20,052 nt of DNA from an uncultured Eubacteriales bacterium (lineage in GTDB: Bacteria > Bacillota > Clostridia > Oscillospirales > CAG-272), in NCBI GenBank assembly GCA_934401725.1, contig CAKRSS010000036.1:1-20052 (forward strand), in the 5' to 3' direction. Shown here piece by piece: positions 7,588-14,825 of this stretch. Positions within the stretch are counted from its first letter, which is position 1. Each line of letters begins with the position of its first letter. The position numbers and the translations under genes are program-made. A model generated the notes under the pieces. The model saw only the letters and a list, made by a program, of their open reading frames with translations, was not told where the DNA came from and did not search any database.

Positions 7588-7706
7588 GCCTAATTAGCCC
7601 TCATGAGCGGCGAAGCCGCAATATGATGGCGCGCATAGTGGGGCACTTCCGCCCCCTTCCGCCTAAATAGCCTTCATGAGCGGCGAAGCCGCAATATGAT
7701 GGCGCG
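7588..7706. repeat. Pair of 46-bp hairpin repeats in element A core
   Basis: Two units (7588-7633 and 7661-7706) differ at two positions and are separated by 27 bases. Each has a TAATTAGCC-like start, then a GCGGC-GAA-GCCGC stem inside a CAT/ATG outer stem, and ends GATGGCGCG. The same unit occurs twice in copy B. Confidence 0.9.
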
Positions 7707-8023
7707 GGTCGTGCGGCGTGAGCTATCGGTTCTATCAAACCTCATCCCAGCGGTGAAGCGCCCTCCGAAAACTTCATTCCAACAGCCATTTGTACCGCAG
7801 ACGCTCCCACCGGGACGCACGTAGGGCCGCCGGGGCGGGGCGTCCAATGGTTAGCCTGCCCAGAAAACGGTTCCAGTGCATGTCCCGGCGAGTATGAACG
7901 CGGACGCAGTGAGCTTCCCAAAAGGCGTCTTTCCGCCGGACGCAGACTTCGGCAAGGGTGATTCCGTCCCCATGACGCATGACGGGAGTGGGGGATGTCC
8001 AACACTTTGGGGCGACTCTTTTG

Positions 8024-8054
8024 AATTTGATTATGCCTTCGGCATAATCAAATT
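8024..8054. repeat. Perfect 14-bp palindrome hairpin, element A right arm
   Basis: AATTTGATTATGCC (8024-8037) pairs with 8041-8054 around TTC. Confidence 0.85.
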
Positions 8055-8181
8055 GTTCTTTCTCTGCTCGCGGCAGAAAAGTACAGTTCTTAACGTCCCG
8101 CAGACGTTCGGCGTGTACACTTCGAACACGTCGGAATTCGCCACGGCGGCAGCCTGCCAAGGCCAAAGAACTCTTCTTAAT

Positions 8182-8220
8182 AAAAAAGCAGTCCCCGCCG
8201 GACGTTCCGGCGAGAACCGC
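8182..8220 (-). terminator. Intrinsic terminator carried in right arm of element A
   Basis: Read on the minus strand, a 14-bp stem (8207-8220 with 8188-8201) around AACGT is followed by TTTTTT (8182-8187). It faces transcription arriving from the 8269 gene. Compared with its partner at 7042-7080, one A-T pair has become C-G. Confidence 0.9.
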
Positions 8221-8268
8221 AAAATCAATTTAACTAATCAGCGCACAGGCATATGCAATAGCCCACAC

Positions 8269-10047
8269 TCACCCCAGCTTCACGTCTGCCAACACCCACG
8301 AGTGATCCGAACCCCAGATCTGCTCGTTGAAAATCAGCATCTCAAAACGCTTGCAGATGGCATCGTTGGTCGCGAAGATGTGGTCGAGGGCGAGGCCGTA
8401 GCCGCTCATCGGGTTGCCGAGGTCGTGGTATGAGCCCTCCTCGTTGAGACGTACCTCGCAGTCGTAACGCAAATCGCGCATGCCGTTGGCCGACTGCATG
8501 TCGGCGTAGTCCTGCGTGCCCTCGGTCGTGTTGAAATCGCCCGTCGACATGACCGGCCCCAGCTTGTCGAGCTTGTGCACTATTTCCGCCCACTCCGCAA
8601 TCTGTACGTCGGTGCTCTCGGAGTCAAAGCCGTCAAGGTGCGTGCTTGTGAAGCTGAATACCTTGCCCGTCGCCTTGACGCGGAAGGTCGCCCACGCAAG
8701 CGCGCGCCCGCGGATGTTGTTTCCGACCGAATATTTGTGCGTCCCGCTGTCGAGAACGTCGAGCAAATCCTTGCGATAAAGAATCGTCGTGAAATAATAG
8801 TCCTTGCCGTTCGGCGACATGACCTTGAAAATGTCGTATTTGTCCGCGTCGTGATACTCGGAGAAGCAGGCGTACCACGCCGGCGAGAACTCCTGTATAC
8901 CGATCACGGTCGGCTGATAGTAGTCGAGCGCCGCGAAAAACACCTCCTTGCGGAAGGCGACCGGAATGCGGCCGTTGTAATTCTCGTACTCGGCGAGAAT
9001 GTTGCAGCTCATGACGCGCACGTCGGCGCCGTCGGCTATGGTCGTGTTGTTGTAGGGGTCGTCGATGTAGCTGCCCTCGAGCAGGTAGCCGGACGGCACC
9101 TCGACCTCGCTCGCCTCACCTATGAGGTCAGTGACAAGAGACGCCGCCGTCTTTGCCAACGAGTGCAGTCCGCCCGCGCGGAGAACCAGCTTGCTCCCCA
9201 CCGACTCGAGCCGGTAGTGCAGATAGTCCTGCGCGCCGACCTTGGCGCTCTCGGCGCGGTTGGTGTCGCCGAAAATTATCTCGTAATCGCCCGCGGGCTC
9301 GCTGTCCTTGACGATGTCGAGGACGTACCCCGTCTTCTCGGCCAGCTCGTCGCGCAGCGTTTGCAGCGTGTCGAGCATGTAGGCGTCGGAATACACCATG
9401 CGGTAGAGCGACAGTTCGTTGCCCGCGATGGTGAATTTGCTCACGGCGTACTCCGCTGACGTCACGCTGTGCTCGAGCGAATCGAGCGTCAGCGCGGCGC
9501 TCTCGCCGCTGCCGCGAAGGCCCGACTTCATAGTCTCAAGCAGCCAGTCGACGGCGGCGTTCATGGTCTCCGCCCGGTAGGCCGCGACGACTATCTTGTG
9601 CCCGACCACCGTGACGCGGTAGTCGTTGTAGCGCAGGCCTGCGAACACCTGCGCGCTCTCGTCGTAGCCGGTCTTGCCGAGCAGTATCTCGTATGTTTCG
9701 GAGTCGCGCGTCTGCCCCGCCTCGACGTAGTCGTCGAACGAGCGCAACCTCAGACCGGTCGCCTCGCGGAAGGCCTCGGTCAGGCGCTTGACCGTCTCTT
9801 TGGTGGCGTTGTCGGCGAGAATGGGGTAAATCAGGTCGTATTTCACCTTGCCGGACTCGATTATGTGCACCTTGCCGTCGTCGGGCGCGGTGGTCTCGGG
9901 GGGCGTCGGGTCGCAGGGCTGCGTTCCGGACGTGCCGGCCGGCGTGGTGTCCGCCGGGTCAGAGCCGCCGCCCGAGCAGGCGGCGAACAGTCCAGCGCAC
10001 ATCACGCACAGGCACAGCGCCGCGGTAATTCTCACGTAAATTTTCAT
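8269..10047 (-). CDS. Endonuclease/exonuclease/phosphatase-fold lipoprotein with duplicated N-terminal module
   Basis: The product is 592 aa from the ATG at 10047, chosen because TAGGAGC lies just upstream and the signal peptide starts there. Lipobox LFAAC gives lipid-modified Cys24, followed by a short Thr/Pro linker. Two similar modules, about 117-172 and 253-310, each contain an YEI(L/I)xGxT segment, a Y-R strand and an Ala/Leu-rich helix; this recalls the small alpha/beta domain found before some glycosidase domains. The EEP domain covers about 343-592. Its expected residues are present: Asn349, Glu386, His470, Asp504 and Asn506 in GDFN, Asp555-His556 and Ser580-Asp581-His582. A phosphodiesterase or phosphatase reaction outside the cell is likely, but the substrate is unknown. 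A hairpin at 10061-10091 may separate it from the upstream genes. Confidence 0.82.
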   Translation of the reverse strand: MKIYVRITAALCLCVMCAGLFAACSGGGSDPADTTPAGTSGTQPCDPTPPETTAPDDGKVHIIESGKVKYDLIYPILADNATKETVKRLTEAFREATGLRLRSFDDYVEAGQTRDSETYEILLGKTGYDESAQVFAGLRYNDYRVTVVGHKIVVAAYRAETMNAAVDWLLETMKSGLRGSGESAALTLDSLEHSVTSAEYAVSKFTIAGNELSLYRMVYSDAYMLDTLQTLRDELAEKTGYVLDIVKDSEPAGDYEIIFGDTNRAESAKVGAQDYLHYRLESVGSKLVLRAGGLHSLAKTAASLVTDLIGEASEVEVPSGYLLEGSYIDDPYNNTTIADGADVRVMSCNILAEYENYNGRIPVAFRKEVFFAALDYYQPTVIGIQEFSPAWYACFSEYHDADKYDIFKVMSPNGKDYYFTTILYRKDLLDVLDSGTHKYSVGNNIRGRALAWATFRVKATGKVFSFTSTHLDGFDSESTDVQIAEWAEIVHKLDKLGPVMSTGDFNTTEGTQDYADMQSANGMRDLRYDCEVRLNEEGSYHDLGNPMSGYGLALDHIFATNDAICKRFEMLIFNEQIWGSDHSWVLADVKLG

Positions 10048-10060
10048 ATTGCTCCTATTC

Positions 10061-10091
10061 AAAAGCCCTACCGCAAAGTGCGATACGGCTT
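10061..10091. terminator. Possible bidirectional terminator between 8269 and 10152 genes
   Basis: AAGCCCTACCGC (10063-10074) pairs with 10080-10091 at ten of twelve positions around AAAGT. It is flanked by A/T runs on both sides (AAAA at 10061, TTTTT at 10091-10095). Confidence 0.5.
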
Positions 10092-10095
10092 TTTT

Positions 10096-10144
10096 GGGCT
10101 TCACCGCGTAATTCCGATGGCGCAATTGCGCGGTGATGCGCCTT
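10096..10144. mobile_element. 49-bp mini-derivative of the 164-bp MITE
   Basis: GGGCTTCACCGCG and the following GTAATTCCGATGGCGC match the left end of the 164-bp elements. The segment then passes directly into GCGGTGATGCGCC, close to their right end, so the middle is missing. It folds as one hairpin (TCACCGCG with CGCGGTGA) and has no flanking TA duplication. Confidence 0.7.
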
Positions 10145-10151
10145 TGATGCA

Positions 10152-11240
10152 TTATTTCTTTTTGGCAACGACGTAGGCCGCCAGAGCAAACGCCAGCGTC
10201 ATAACGCCGCCGGCCATTGCTGACGAGCCGCAGCCGCCCTTCTCGGGCGCAGCCGTGGTGGAGTCCTTGGGAGCCGCGGTGGTCGTATCCTTGGGAGTGG
10301 TGGTCTCGGAAGGAGCCTCAGTTGTGGTGTCCTCGGGGGTCGTTGCGGGAGCCTCGGTGGTGGTCTCAGAGGGCGCGGGAGTAGTCTCGGCAGGAGCCGG
10401 GGTGGTCTCGACGGGAGCGGGTGTCGTGGTGTCGGGGGCGTTGTAGTCAACACCGGGGACACCCTTGATCTGCTCGTACTGATTGATGTTGTCGTTCTTG
10501 GTCAGGCTGCCGAAGTTCGGCGTGTCGTAGGACTTGGCCGTCGCGCCGTCGCTCTGCCAGTTGAGAACCTTGGTGTTGGAGGCGTTGACGGGCGTGCCGA
10601 AGAACTGCGAGGTTCCGTCGTCCACGCCGTAGACACGGACGTAAGCACCGCGGCCGGTGTCCTCACCGTCGGCGTAAGCGCCCAGCTCCTGACCCTTGTT
10701 CTTGTCAAAGCTGCCGCGCTTGTTGACCATGAGGTAGCGCGTATCGGTCGCGAGGTGGTTCTCCTCGCCGTAGAAATAGGCGGAATCGGTGGTGTCGACG
10801 CGCACGATCTGCGTGGCGGCGGGAATGTTCATAGCGGTGCGGACGGTCTCCTCGGTGGCCGACTTCTGCGCGTCGTTGAACACGACCCAGATAACCGCCA
10901 GCTCGCCGGACGACAGCGTAATCTTGCCGCCCTCAAGCACGGGCTTTATAAGTCCCTTGAACTGCTCGCCCTCGACGAACTGCTTGTTTGTCGCACGGCC
11001 GCTGACTATCATGAACTCGTAGTCGTTGAGGTCAAGCACGCCGTCGGTGTTGTTGTATATCTCGATCAGCTGACCGAAGCCGCCCGCGAGCTCCTGCGAC
11101 GGGCTGACGCATATCTCGGTGATGAGAATGTCGAAATTGCCGTTGGAAAGGTAGGCAGCGGACGCGGGCAGCACCGTCACTGCAAGCAGCAGCGCCAGCG
11201 CGAGCGCGATAACGAATACTTTTTTCATTTGCGGTTTCAT
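10152..11240 (-). CDS. Lamin-tail-domain surface protein with GGCGS C-terminal anchor
   Basis: The 362-residue product has a signal peptide (through LPASAA, about 29 residues). A lamin-tail (LTD) immunoglobulin-like domain follows, recognised from ILITEICVSPSQE (38-50), the QLIEIYNNTD strand and NDYEFMIVSG. The C-terminal part has a linker of TTPAPAE and TTTEAP units, then EKGGCGS (333-339), a hydrophobic stretch and AKKK. LTD modules on bacterial surface proteins often accompany nucleases or phosphatases, which suits the adjacent EEP lipoprotein gene, but no enzyme domain is fused here. AGAGGAAC precedes the ATG at 11240; the internal Met at 11228 is less well placed. It starts 14 bases after the solute-binding-protein gene ends, so the two are very likely co-transcribed. 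Confidence 0.82.
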   Translation of the reverse strand: MKPQMKKVFVIALALALLLAVTVLPASAAYLSNGNFDILITEICVSPSQELAGGFGQLIEIYNNTDGVLDLNDYEFMIVSGRATNKQFVEGEQFKGLIKPVLEGGKITLSSGELAVIWVVFNDAQKSATEETVRTAMNIPAATQIVRVDTTDSAYFYGEENHLATDTRYLMVNKRGSFDKNKGQELGAYADGEDTGRGAYVRVYGVDDGTSQFFGTPVNASNTKVLNWQSDGATAKSYDTPNFGSLTKNDNINQYEQIKGVPGVDYNAPDTTTPAPVETTPAPAETTPAPSETTTEAPATTPEDTTTEAPSETTTPKDTTTAAPKDSTTAAPEKGGCGSSAMAGGVMTLAFALAAYVVAKKK

Positions 11241-11254
11241 ATGCGTAGTTCCTC

Positions 11255-12805
11255 TTATTTCATCTCAGCAAACTTCTTGTTGATGTCATCCATCTTGCTT
11301 TGAATTGTGGGGATGACCTCGGCCATCTTGGACATCCAACCGGTGTTGTTGGCCTTAACGGCGTCGTTGTAGGTCTTGGTGAACTTATCCTCGAAGACGG
11401 CGGAGAAGATACGGCCGTTGTCGAAGATAGCACCGGCACGGATGATGTCGTACATCTTGGAGGTGGTGTCGTCAAAGGCATACTTTATCTTCATAGCCGA
11501 CTCGAAAACAGCGGGAGACAGCACGCGGTAGCCCTCGGAGCCCATGCACTCGAGCACGGCGCTGCACATGTCGGCGTCGGCGCCGTTGTTGAGGATGGCG
11601 TAAAGCGAGAAGGCGTTGCCCATTACGGAGTAGTAGTCCTTCTGTCTCTCGTCGTACTTGGGAGGCGGCATGATGCCGAACTCAAGTCCGTCGACCTTGA
11701 ACTTGGACATGGTGTAGGAGGCTATGTTGGAGAAGAACAGGCAGCGACCGTCAGCGAAGGCGGTGTTGCCGACGCCGGTGCTGGAGGCAAACAGCGTATC
11801 AGGCGAGCCGTGCAGCCAGCCGAACACCTTCTCAAGCAGGCCCTGCATTTTCTCGCCGGTGAAGGAGTCGGAGATGACCATCTTGCCGTCCTTGACGTCG
11901 ACAGCGGTGATACCGCAGCCCCAGATAAGCGGCTGGGACTGTGTGTTGGCGGCGATAAAGCCGAATCTGTCCCCGTTGTCGGAGACGCCGTCGCCGTTGG
12001 CGTCAAAGTAGACGCCCTGGGTCAGCTCTATCATTTTGTCGATGGTCCACTCGCCGTCGAGCACCATCTGGTACATCTTGTCGACGGCAGTACCCGCGTC
12101 GGCGGCCAGCTTTTTGTTGACATAGATTATGTCGAGGTTGTGGAAGAGCGAGAGCGAGATGTCGCCCGAGCAGAAATACAGCTTGTCGCCGAGCGCCGAC
12201 TGATTCATCAGCGTATCCGGCCACCAGGGCTTGTCGACATCAAAATATTTGGTGTCGAGCAGGTTCTGGCAGTAGCCGTTGTAGGCGCACATGGCGGTGG
12301 TGCGGCTGTATGCCGCGATCATGTCGTACTCGCGGGAGGTTCCGGCGGCGATGTCGGCGCTGACCTTCTGGGTGAAGGCCGAAACGTCAGAGGAGCCGCC
12401 CTTGGTCTTGATAAAGGCGAGTTCAACCCCGAGTCGGGTCTCGACGTTGAGATTGCGCTCGTAAAGCGCGTTCTCGACGGGCTCGCCGCTCTGTTCGGCG
12501 TCGAATTCCTCGTAGGTCTGACCGTCCCAGACGAGGAAGGTCAGCTTTTTGCCGCCGTAGTTGAGGTCCTGCGGCAGGGCATCTTTGATGTAGCCGTTGT
12601 CGTCGACCCCGTCGCCGCCGACTTCGTTTCCGTTCGCGTCGGTGACGGCCGCGGTGGTGTCGGACGAACCGGGCGTCGGGGTGGTGGCGGCGTCCTTAGG
12701 CGTGGTGGTGTCTGCGGAATCGCCGGGCTTGGCGCAGGCGACCGCGAGCAGCGCGACCGAAAGCATTGCCAGCACGAGTGCCAGCAGCCTTATGCATCTT
12801 TTCAT
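11255..12805 (-). CDS. Extracellular solute-binding lipoprotein (family 1, carbohydrate type)
   Basis: The 516-residue lipoprotein has signal peptide MKRCIRLLAL through LLAVAC (lipid Cys24) and a Thr/Pro linker of about 35 residues. The long two-lobed domain has the features of ABC sugar-binding proteins: FLVWDGQTYEEFDAEQ near the start, an internal acidic DANGDGVSDNGD loop (EF-hand-like calcium site), the region after DRFGFIA, and a C-terminal helical segment. It should capture an oligosaccharide outside the cell for an ABC importer. No permease or ATPase genes are in the window, so its partners are encoded elsewhere. AAGGAGAA lies at good distance from the ATG. It sits 52 bases after the aldolase gene and probably belongs to the same leftward train. 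Confidence 0.82.
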   Translation of the reverse strand: MKRCIRLLALVLAMLSVALLAVACAKPGDSADTTTPKDAATTPTPGSSDTTAAVTDANGNEVGGDGVDDNGYIKDALPQDLNYGGKKLTFLVWDGQTYEEFDAEQSGEPVENALYERNLNVETRLGVELAFIKTKGGSSDVSAFTQKVSADIAAGTSREYDMIAAYSRTTAMCAYNGYCQNLLDTKYFDVDKPWWPDTLMNQSALGDKLYFCSGDISLSLFHNLDIIYVNKKLAADAGTAVDKMYQMVLDGEWTIDKMIELTQGVYFDANGDGVSDNGDRFGFIAANTQSQPLIWGCGITAVDVKDGKMVISDSFTGEKMQGLLEKVFGWLHGSPDTLFASSTGVGNTAFADGRCLFFSNIASYTMSKFKVDGLEFGIMPPPKYDERQKDYYSVMGNAFSLYAILNNGADADMCSAVLECMGSEGYRVLSPAVFESAMKIKYAFDDTTSKMYDIIRAGAIFDNGRIFSAVFEDKFTKTYNDAVKANNTGWMSKMAEVIPTIQSKMDDINKKFAEMK

Positions 12806-12857
12806 GGTTTTTCTCCTTGGTATGGGTATATGTTGTTGACCGGGTGTCCGGCCTCGC

Positions 12858-13634
12858 TTACTTTATGCGTCCGCGCAGGCCGTTCAGCACGTCGGCGGCG
12901 CCGTCGTGCACGTAGCCGACGTCGTTTCCGGCGAAGATGAGGCGTGCGCCGCGAGAGAGCCACTGGTCGATGACCTCGGGCACAAAGCCCATCGAAACGC
13001 CGAACAGCTTGTTGTACTTTTTCATGACCTCGCCGATGCGGTCGTAAATCGGCATCATGTCGGGGTGCGTGACGCGGCCGATGTGGCCGACCGAGCCCGA
13101 GAGGTCGTTCGGGCCGACGATGTAGGCGTCAATACCCTCGACCTGCACAATCTCCTCGAGGTGCTCGACGGCGTCGATGTGCTCGATCTGGAGTATGCGC
13201 CACATTTTGCGGTAGGTGTGGTCGACGAACTCGACCTGCGGGATAGTGCCGTAGTCCAGCGCGCGCAGCGGGCCGTAGCCACGGACGCCGCGAGGCGGGT
13301 ACTCGCACGACTCGACGGCGCGGCGGGCGTCGTCAGCGCTTCTTATGTAGGGGAAGATGATGCCCTCGGGCCCCATGTCGATGACGGGCTTCGCCAGCAC
13401 CATGTCGTTCCACGGAATGCGGACGAAGGCGGGCGTGCCGCCTGCGCGTGCGGCGATGAGGTTGTTCTGAAGCGACTCGATGCCGATGGCGGTGTGCTCC
13501 ATGTCTATCCACAGCACGTCAAATCCGGTCTCGGCCATGCACTCGGTGAGTGAAGGCGCGCCGCAGAAGACGTGCGAGCCGAGAATTATCTCACCGTTCT
13601 CTTTTTTTCTGTTAAGATTTTCAATGTTATACAT
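12858..13634 (-). CDS. HpcH/HpaI family aldolase (2-keto-3-deoxy acid type)
   Basis: The 258-residue TIM-barrel protein of the metal-dependent class II pyruvate aldolase family shows DMEHT (44-48), Arg72, GPEGIIFPYIRS (88-99), PPRGVRGYG (113-121), LQIE with metal-ligand Glu151, and GPNDLS with Asp177. These are the expected substrate and Mg/Co ligands. Such enzymes cleave 2-keto-3-deoxy sugar acids to pyruvate and an aldehyde. Beside a FadR-type regulator, sulfatase and binding protein, an acidic-sugar substrate is a fair inference. It is cytoplasmic, with no signal peptide. AAGGAC lies nine bases before the ATG at 13634. The 164-bp MITE lies between it and the BNR gene upstream, so its expression could depend on read-through. 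Confidence 0.85.
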   Translation of the reverse strand: MYNIENLNRKKENGEIILGSHVFCGAPSLTECMAETGFDVLWIDMEHTAIGIESLQNNLIAARAGGTPAFVRIPWNDMVLAKPVIDMGPEGIIFPYIRSADDARRAVESCEYPPRGVRGYGPLRALDYGTIPQVEFVDHTYRKMWRILQIEHIDAVEHLEEIVQVEGIDAYIVGPNDLSGSVGHIGRVTHPDMMPIYDRIGEVMKKYNKLFGVSMGFVPEVIDQWLSRGARLIFAGNDVGYVHDGAADVLNGLRGRIK

Positions 13635-13658
13635 TGTGTTGCCGTCCTTATCTAATTA

Positions 13659-13822
13659 TGGCTTCACCGCGTAATTCCGATGGTGCAATTGCGCAGTCAG
13701 ATTTTTCGTCAGACGAAACAAACATCCGCAGGCTGTAGCAGCGCTACAGACAAGGATTTTTGTGAAGTATGACGGAAAAGATGCAAGCAAGTGTGCCACT
13801 CGGGCATTGCGTGGTGATGCCT
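13659..13822. mobile_element. 164-bp MITE-like element, copy 1
   Basis: The ends are TGGCTTCACCGCG and CGTGGTGATGCCT, imperfect inverted repeats flanked on both sides by TA (13657-13658 and 13823-13824). It is the same length as, and differs at nine positions from, the copy at 18882-19045. The inside is hairpin-rich (TTTCGTC-A-GACGAAA; CTGTAGC-AGC-GCTACAG) and has no reading frame. Its right TA plus its terminal base form the TAA stop of the leftward BNR gene. The ends resemble IS630/Tc1/mariner-type targets (TA). Confidence 0.85.
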
Positions 13823-14802
13823 TATAACTCTATGCACATGTGCATGATGAGCTTTCTGTTCCAGGTGTAGGTGATGTACAGCTTGCCGTCGACGTAGCGC
13901 AGCGCGGGGTAGGCGAAGGTTCCGGCTCCGGTCGCGAGGTCAGTAAGCTTCGACCAGTGCTCGCCGTTGTCGTCGGAGACGAGAATGCTCAGCGGCGTGC
14001 GGCGTCCCCAGACGCTGTCGCGGCGGTTGCCGACGGGGTTGCAGGCAAGATACAGCCGCTCCCCTGCCCTCTCGACGTCGATGCCGCTGTTGTTGTTGGG
14101 CAGCTCGGTGGCATAAGCGGGACTCCAGGTGACGCCGCCGTCACATGAGTCGGAACGGAAAATGCGTCCCTCGGTCGAGCGCATGAGCGCGTGCACCTGC
14201 CCCGGCTTGCTCTCCCACAGCGTCGGCTGAATGAGACCGTGCGCCGTTTTGTCCTCGCAGTAGGCGATAAACTCGGGCGGGATGGTGATGTCGCCGCTGC
14301 GCGACCAGGTTGCACCGCCGTCGGTCGAGCGGTCGATGAAGCACTTCCACTCGCCCGCCTCGGTCGAGCCGGGCGCGAGCAGCGTGCCGTCGGCAAGCTC
14401 TATGACCTTGTTTCTCACCGGGCCGCGGCCGCCGCTGACGTCGCCCTCGACCAGCTCGCGCCCCTCGGTGAATGTCTCGCACTCGTCGTCGGACACCATG
14501 ACCATGGTGCGCCACTCGGCTATCGGCTTGCCCGCCTTATAAAACAGCCAGATGCGGCCGTCCGGCATGCGGTGAAGCACGGGATTCCAGTGCGGCTGAC
14601 CGTCCTCGGGGGTCAGTCTGCGGGGCTCTCCCCACTTGCCGCCGCTCTTTTTCGCGCCGAAAATGCAGACGTCGTCCGCGCCCTCGGCACTTCCGTGAAA
14701 CCAGACGGCGAATATGTCCCCGCCCTCGAGCAGCACAAAGTGGCTCGCGTGGCAGGACGCGTCGTCCAGCGGGTAGATGTACTCATTGCTAAGAATTTTC
14801 AT
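13822..14802 (-). CDS. BNR/Asp-box (sialidase-superfamily) beta-propeller protein
   Basis: The 326-residue protein has four Asp-box-like motifs: SDDECETF (104-111), STDGGATW (159-166), SCDGGVTW (219-226) and SDDNGEHW (276-283). With NPVLHRMPDGRIWLFYKAG (73-91) and GPVRNK (127-132) these place it in the BNR_2 sialidase-like six-bladed propeller family. The FRIP-type arginine motif of true sialidases is not seen near the N-terminus, so sialic acid is not assumed; members of this superfamily also act on other sugars. No signal peptide is present, suggesting cytoplasmic action on imported oligosaccharide. It starts 23 bases after the gntR gene. Only a distant AAAGG (14 bases) precedes the ATG, so its translation may be weak or coupled. 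Its stop codon is formed at the MITE junction. Confidence 0.8.
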   Translation of the reverse strand: MKILSNEYIYPLDDASCHASHFVLLEGGDIFAVWFHGSAEGADDVCIFGAKKSGGKWGEPRRLTPEDGQPHWNPVLHRMPDGRIWLFYKAGKPIAEWRTMVMVSDDECETFTEGRELVEGDVSGGRGPVRNKVIELADGTLLAPGSTEAGEWKCFIDRSTDGGATWSRSGDITIPPEFIAYCEDKTAHGLIQPTLWESKPGQVHALMRSTEGRIFRSDSCDGGVTWSPAYATELPNNNSGIDVERAGERLYLACNPVGNRRDSVWGRRTPLSILVSDDNGEHWSKLTDLATGAGTFAYPALRYVDGKLYITYTWNRKLIMHMCIEL

Positions 14803-14825
14803 GGGTTGCGTTTTTGCCTTTCAGG

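Larger units (their letters stand above)
6965..8266. repeat. Large non-coding inverted-repeat element, complete copy A
   Basis: The whole 1.3-kb space between two convergent genes is one repeat unit. Its left arm (6965-7244) and right arm (7983-8266) are inverted copies of each other. They share, in order from outside in: an outer motif near GGCGTATTG, an intrinsic terminator, CTTGGC-AGG, GGCGAATTCC-type sequence, a TTTTCTG hairpin, the GATTATGCC palindrome and GGGAGTGGGGG. The core (7245-7982) is about 90 percent identical in blocks to 19310-20040, with a variable middle and a pair of 46-bp hairpin repeats. Frame-shifting indels between copies (for example GTCC at about 7847 against GTC in copy B) argue against coding. 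No transposase is present. It could be a large MITE or a structured RNA locus. Confidence 0.85.

Noticed and set aside
7401..7670. 89-codon open frame in the core of element A
   Set aside because: It lies in the part of the core that does not align to copy B and has no ribosome site or recognisable domain.
7588..7706. Possible small CRISPR array
   Set aside because: There are only two repeats, spacers of 27 and 90 bases in the two element copies, and no cas genes.
7876..8433. Open frame across the right part of element A and into the 8269 gene
   Set aside because: It reads through the inverted arm and then antisense to a well-supported gene. The equivalent frame in copy B keeps only its first part, and the upstream block has an indel.
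8575..9459. Long open frame antisense to the EEP lipoprotein gene
   Set aside because: Same reason; the minus strand carries all catalytic motifs.
10048..10152. N-terminal extension of the EEP lipoprotein
   Set aside because: It would be translated from the mini-MITE and a hairpin. TAGGAGC and the lipoprotein signal peptide mark the ATG at 10047.
11300..12940. Very long open frame antisense to the solute-binding protein gene
   Set aside because: It is a mirror of GC-rich codon use. The minus-strand frame has a lipobox, ribosome site and family features; this one has none.
13822..14802. Calling the BNR protein a true sialidase
   Set aside because: Asp boxes are present, but the arginine-bearing FRIP motif is not seen, so only superfamily membership is claimed.
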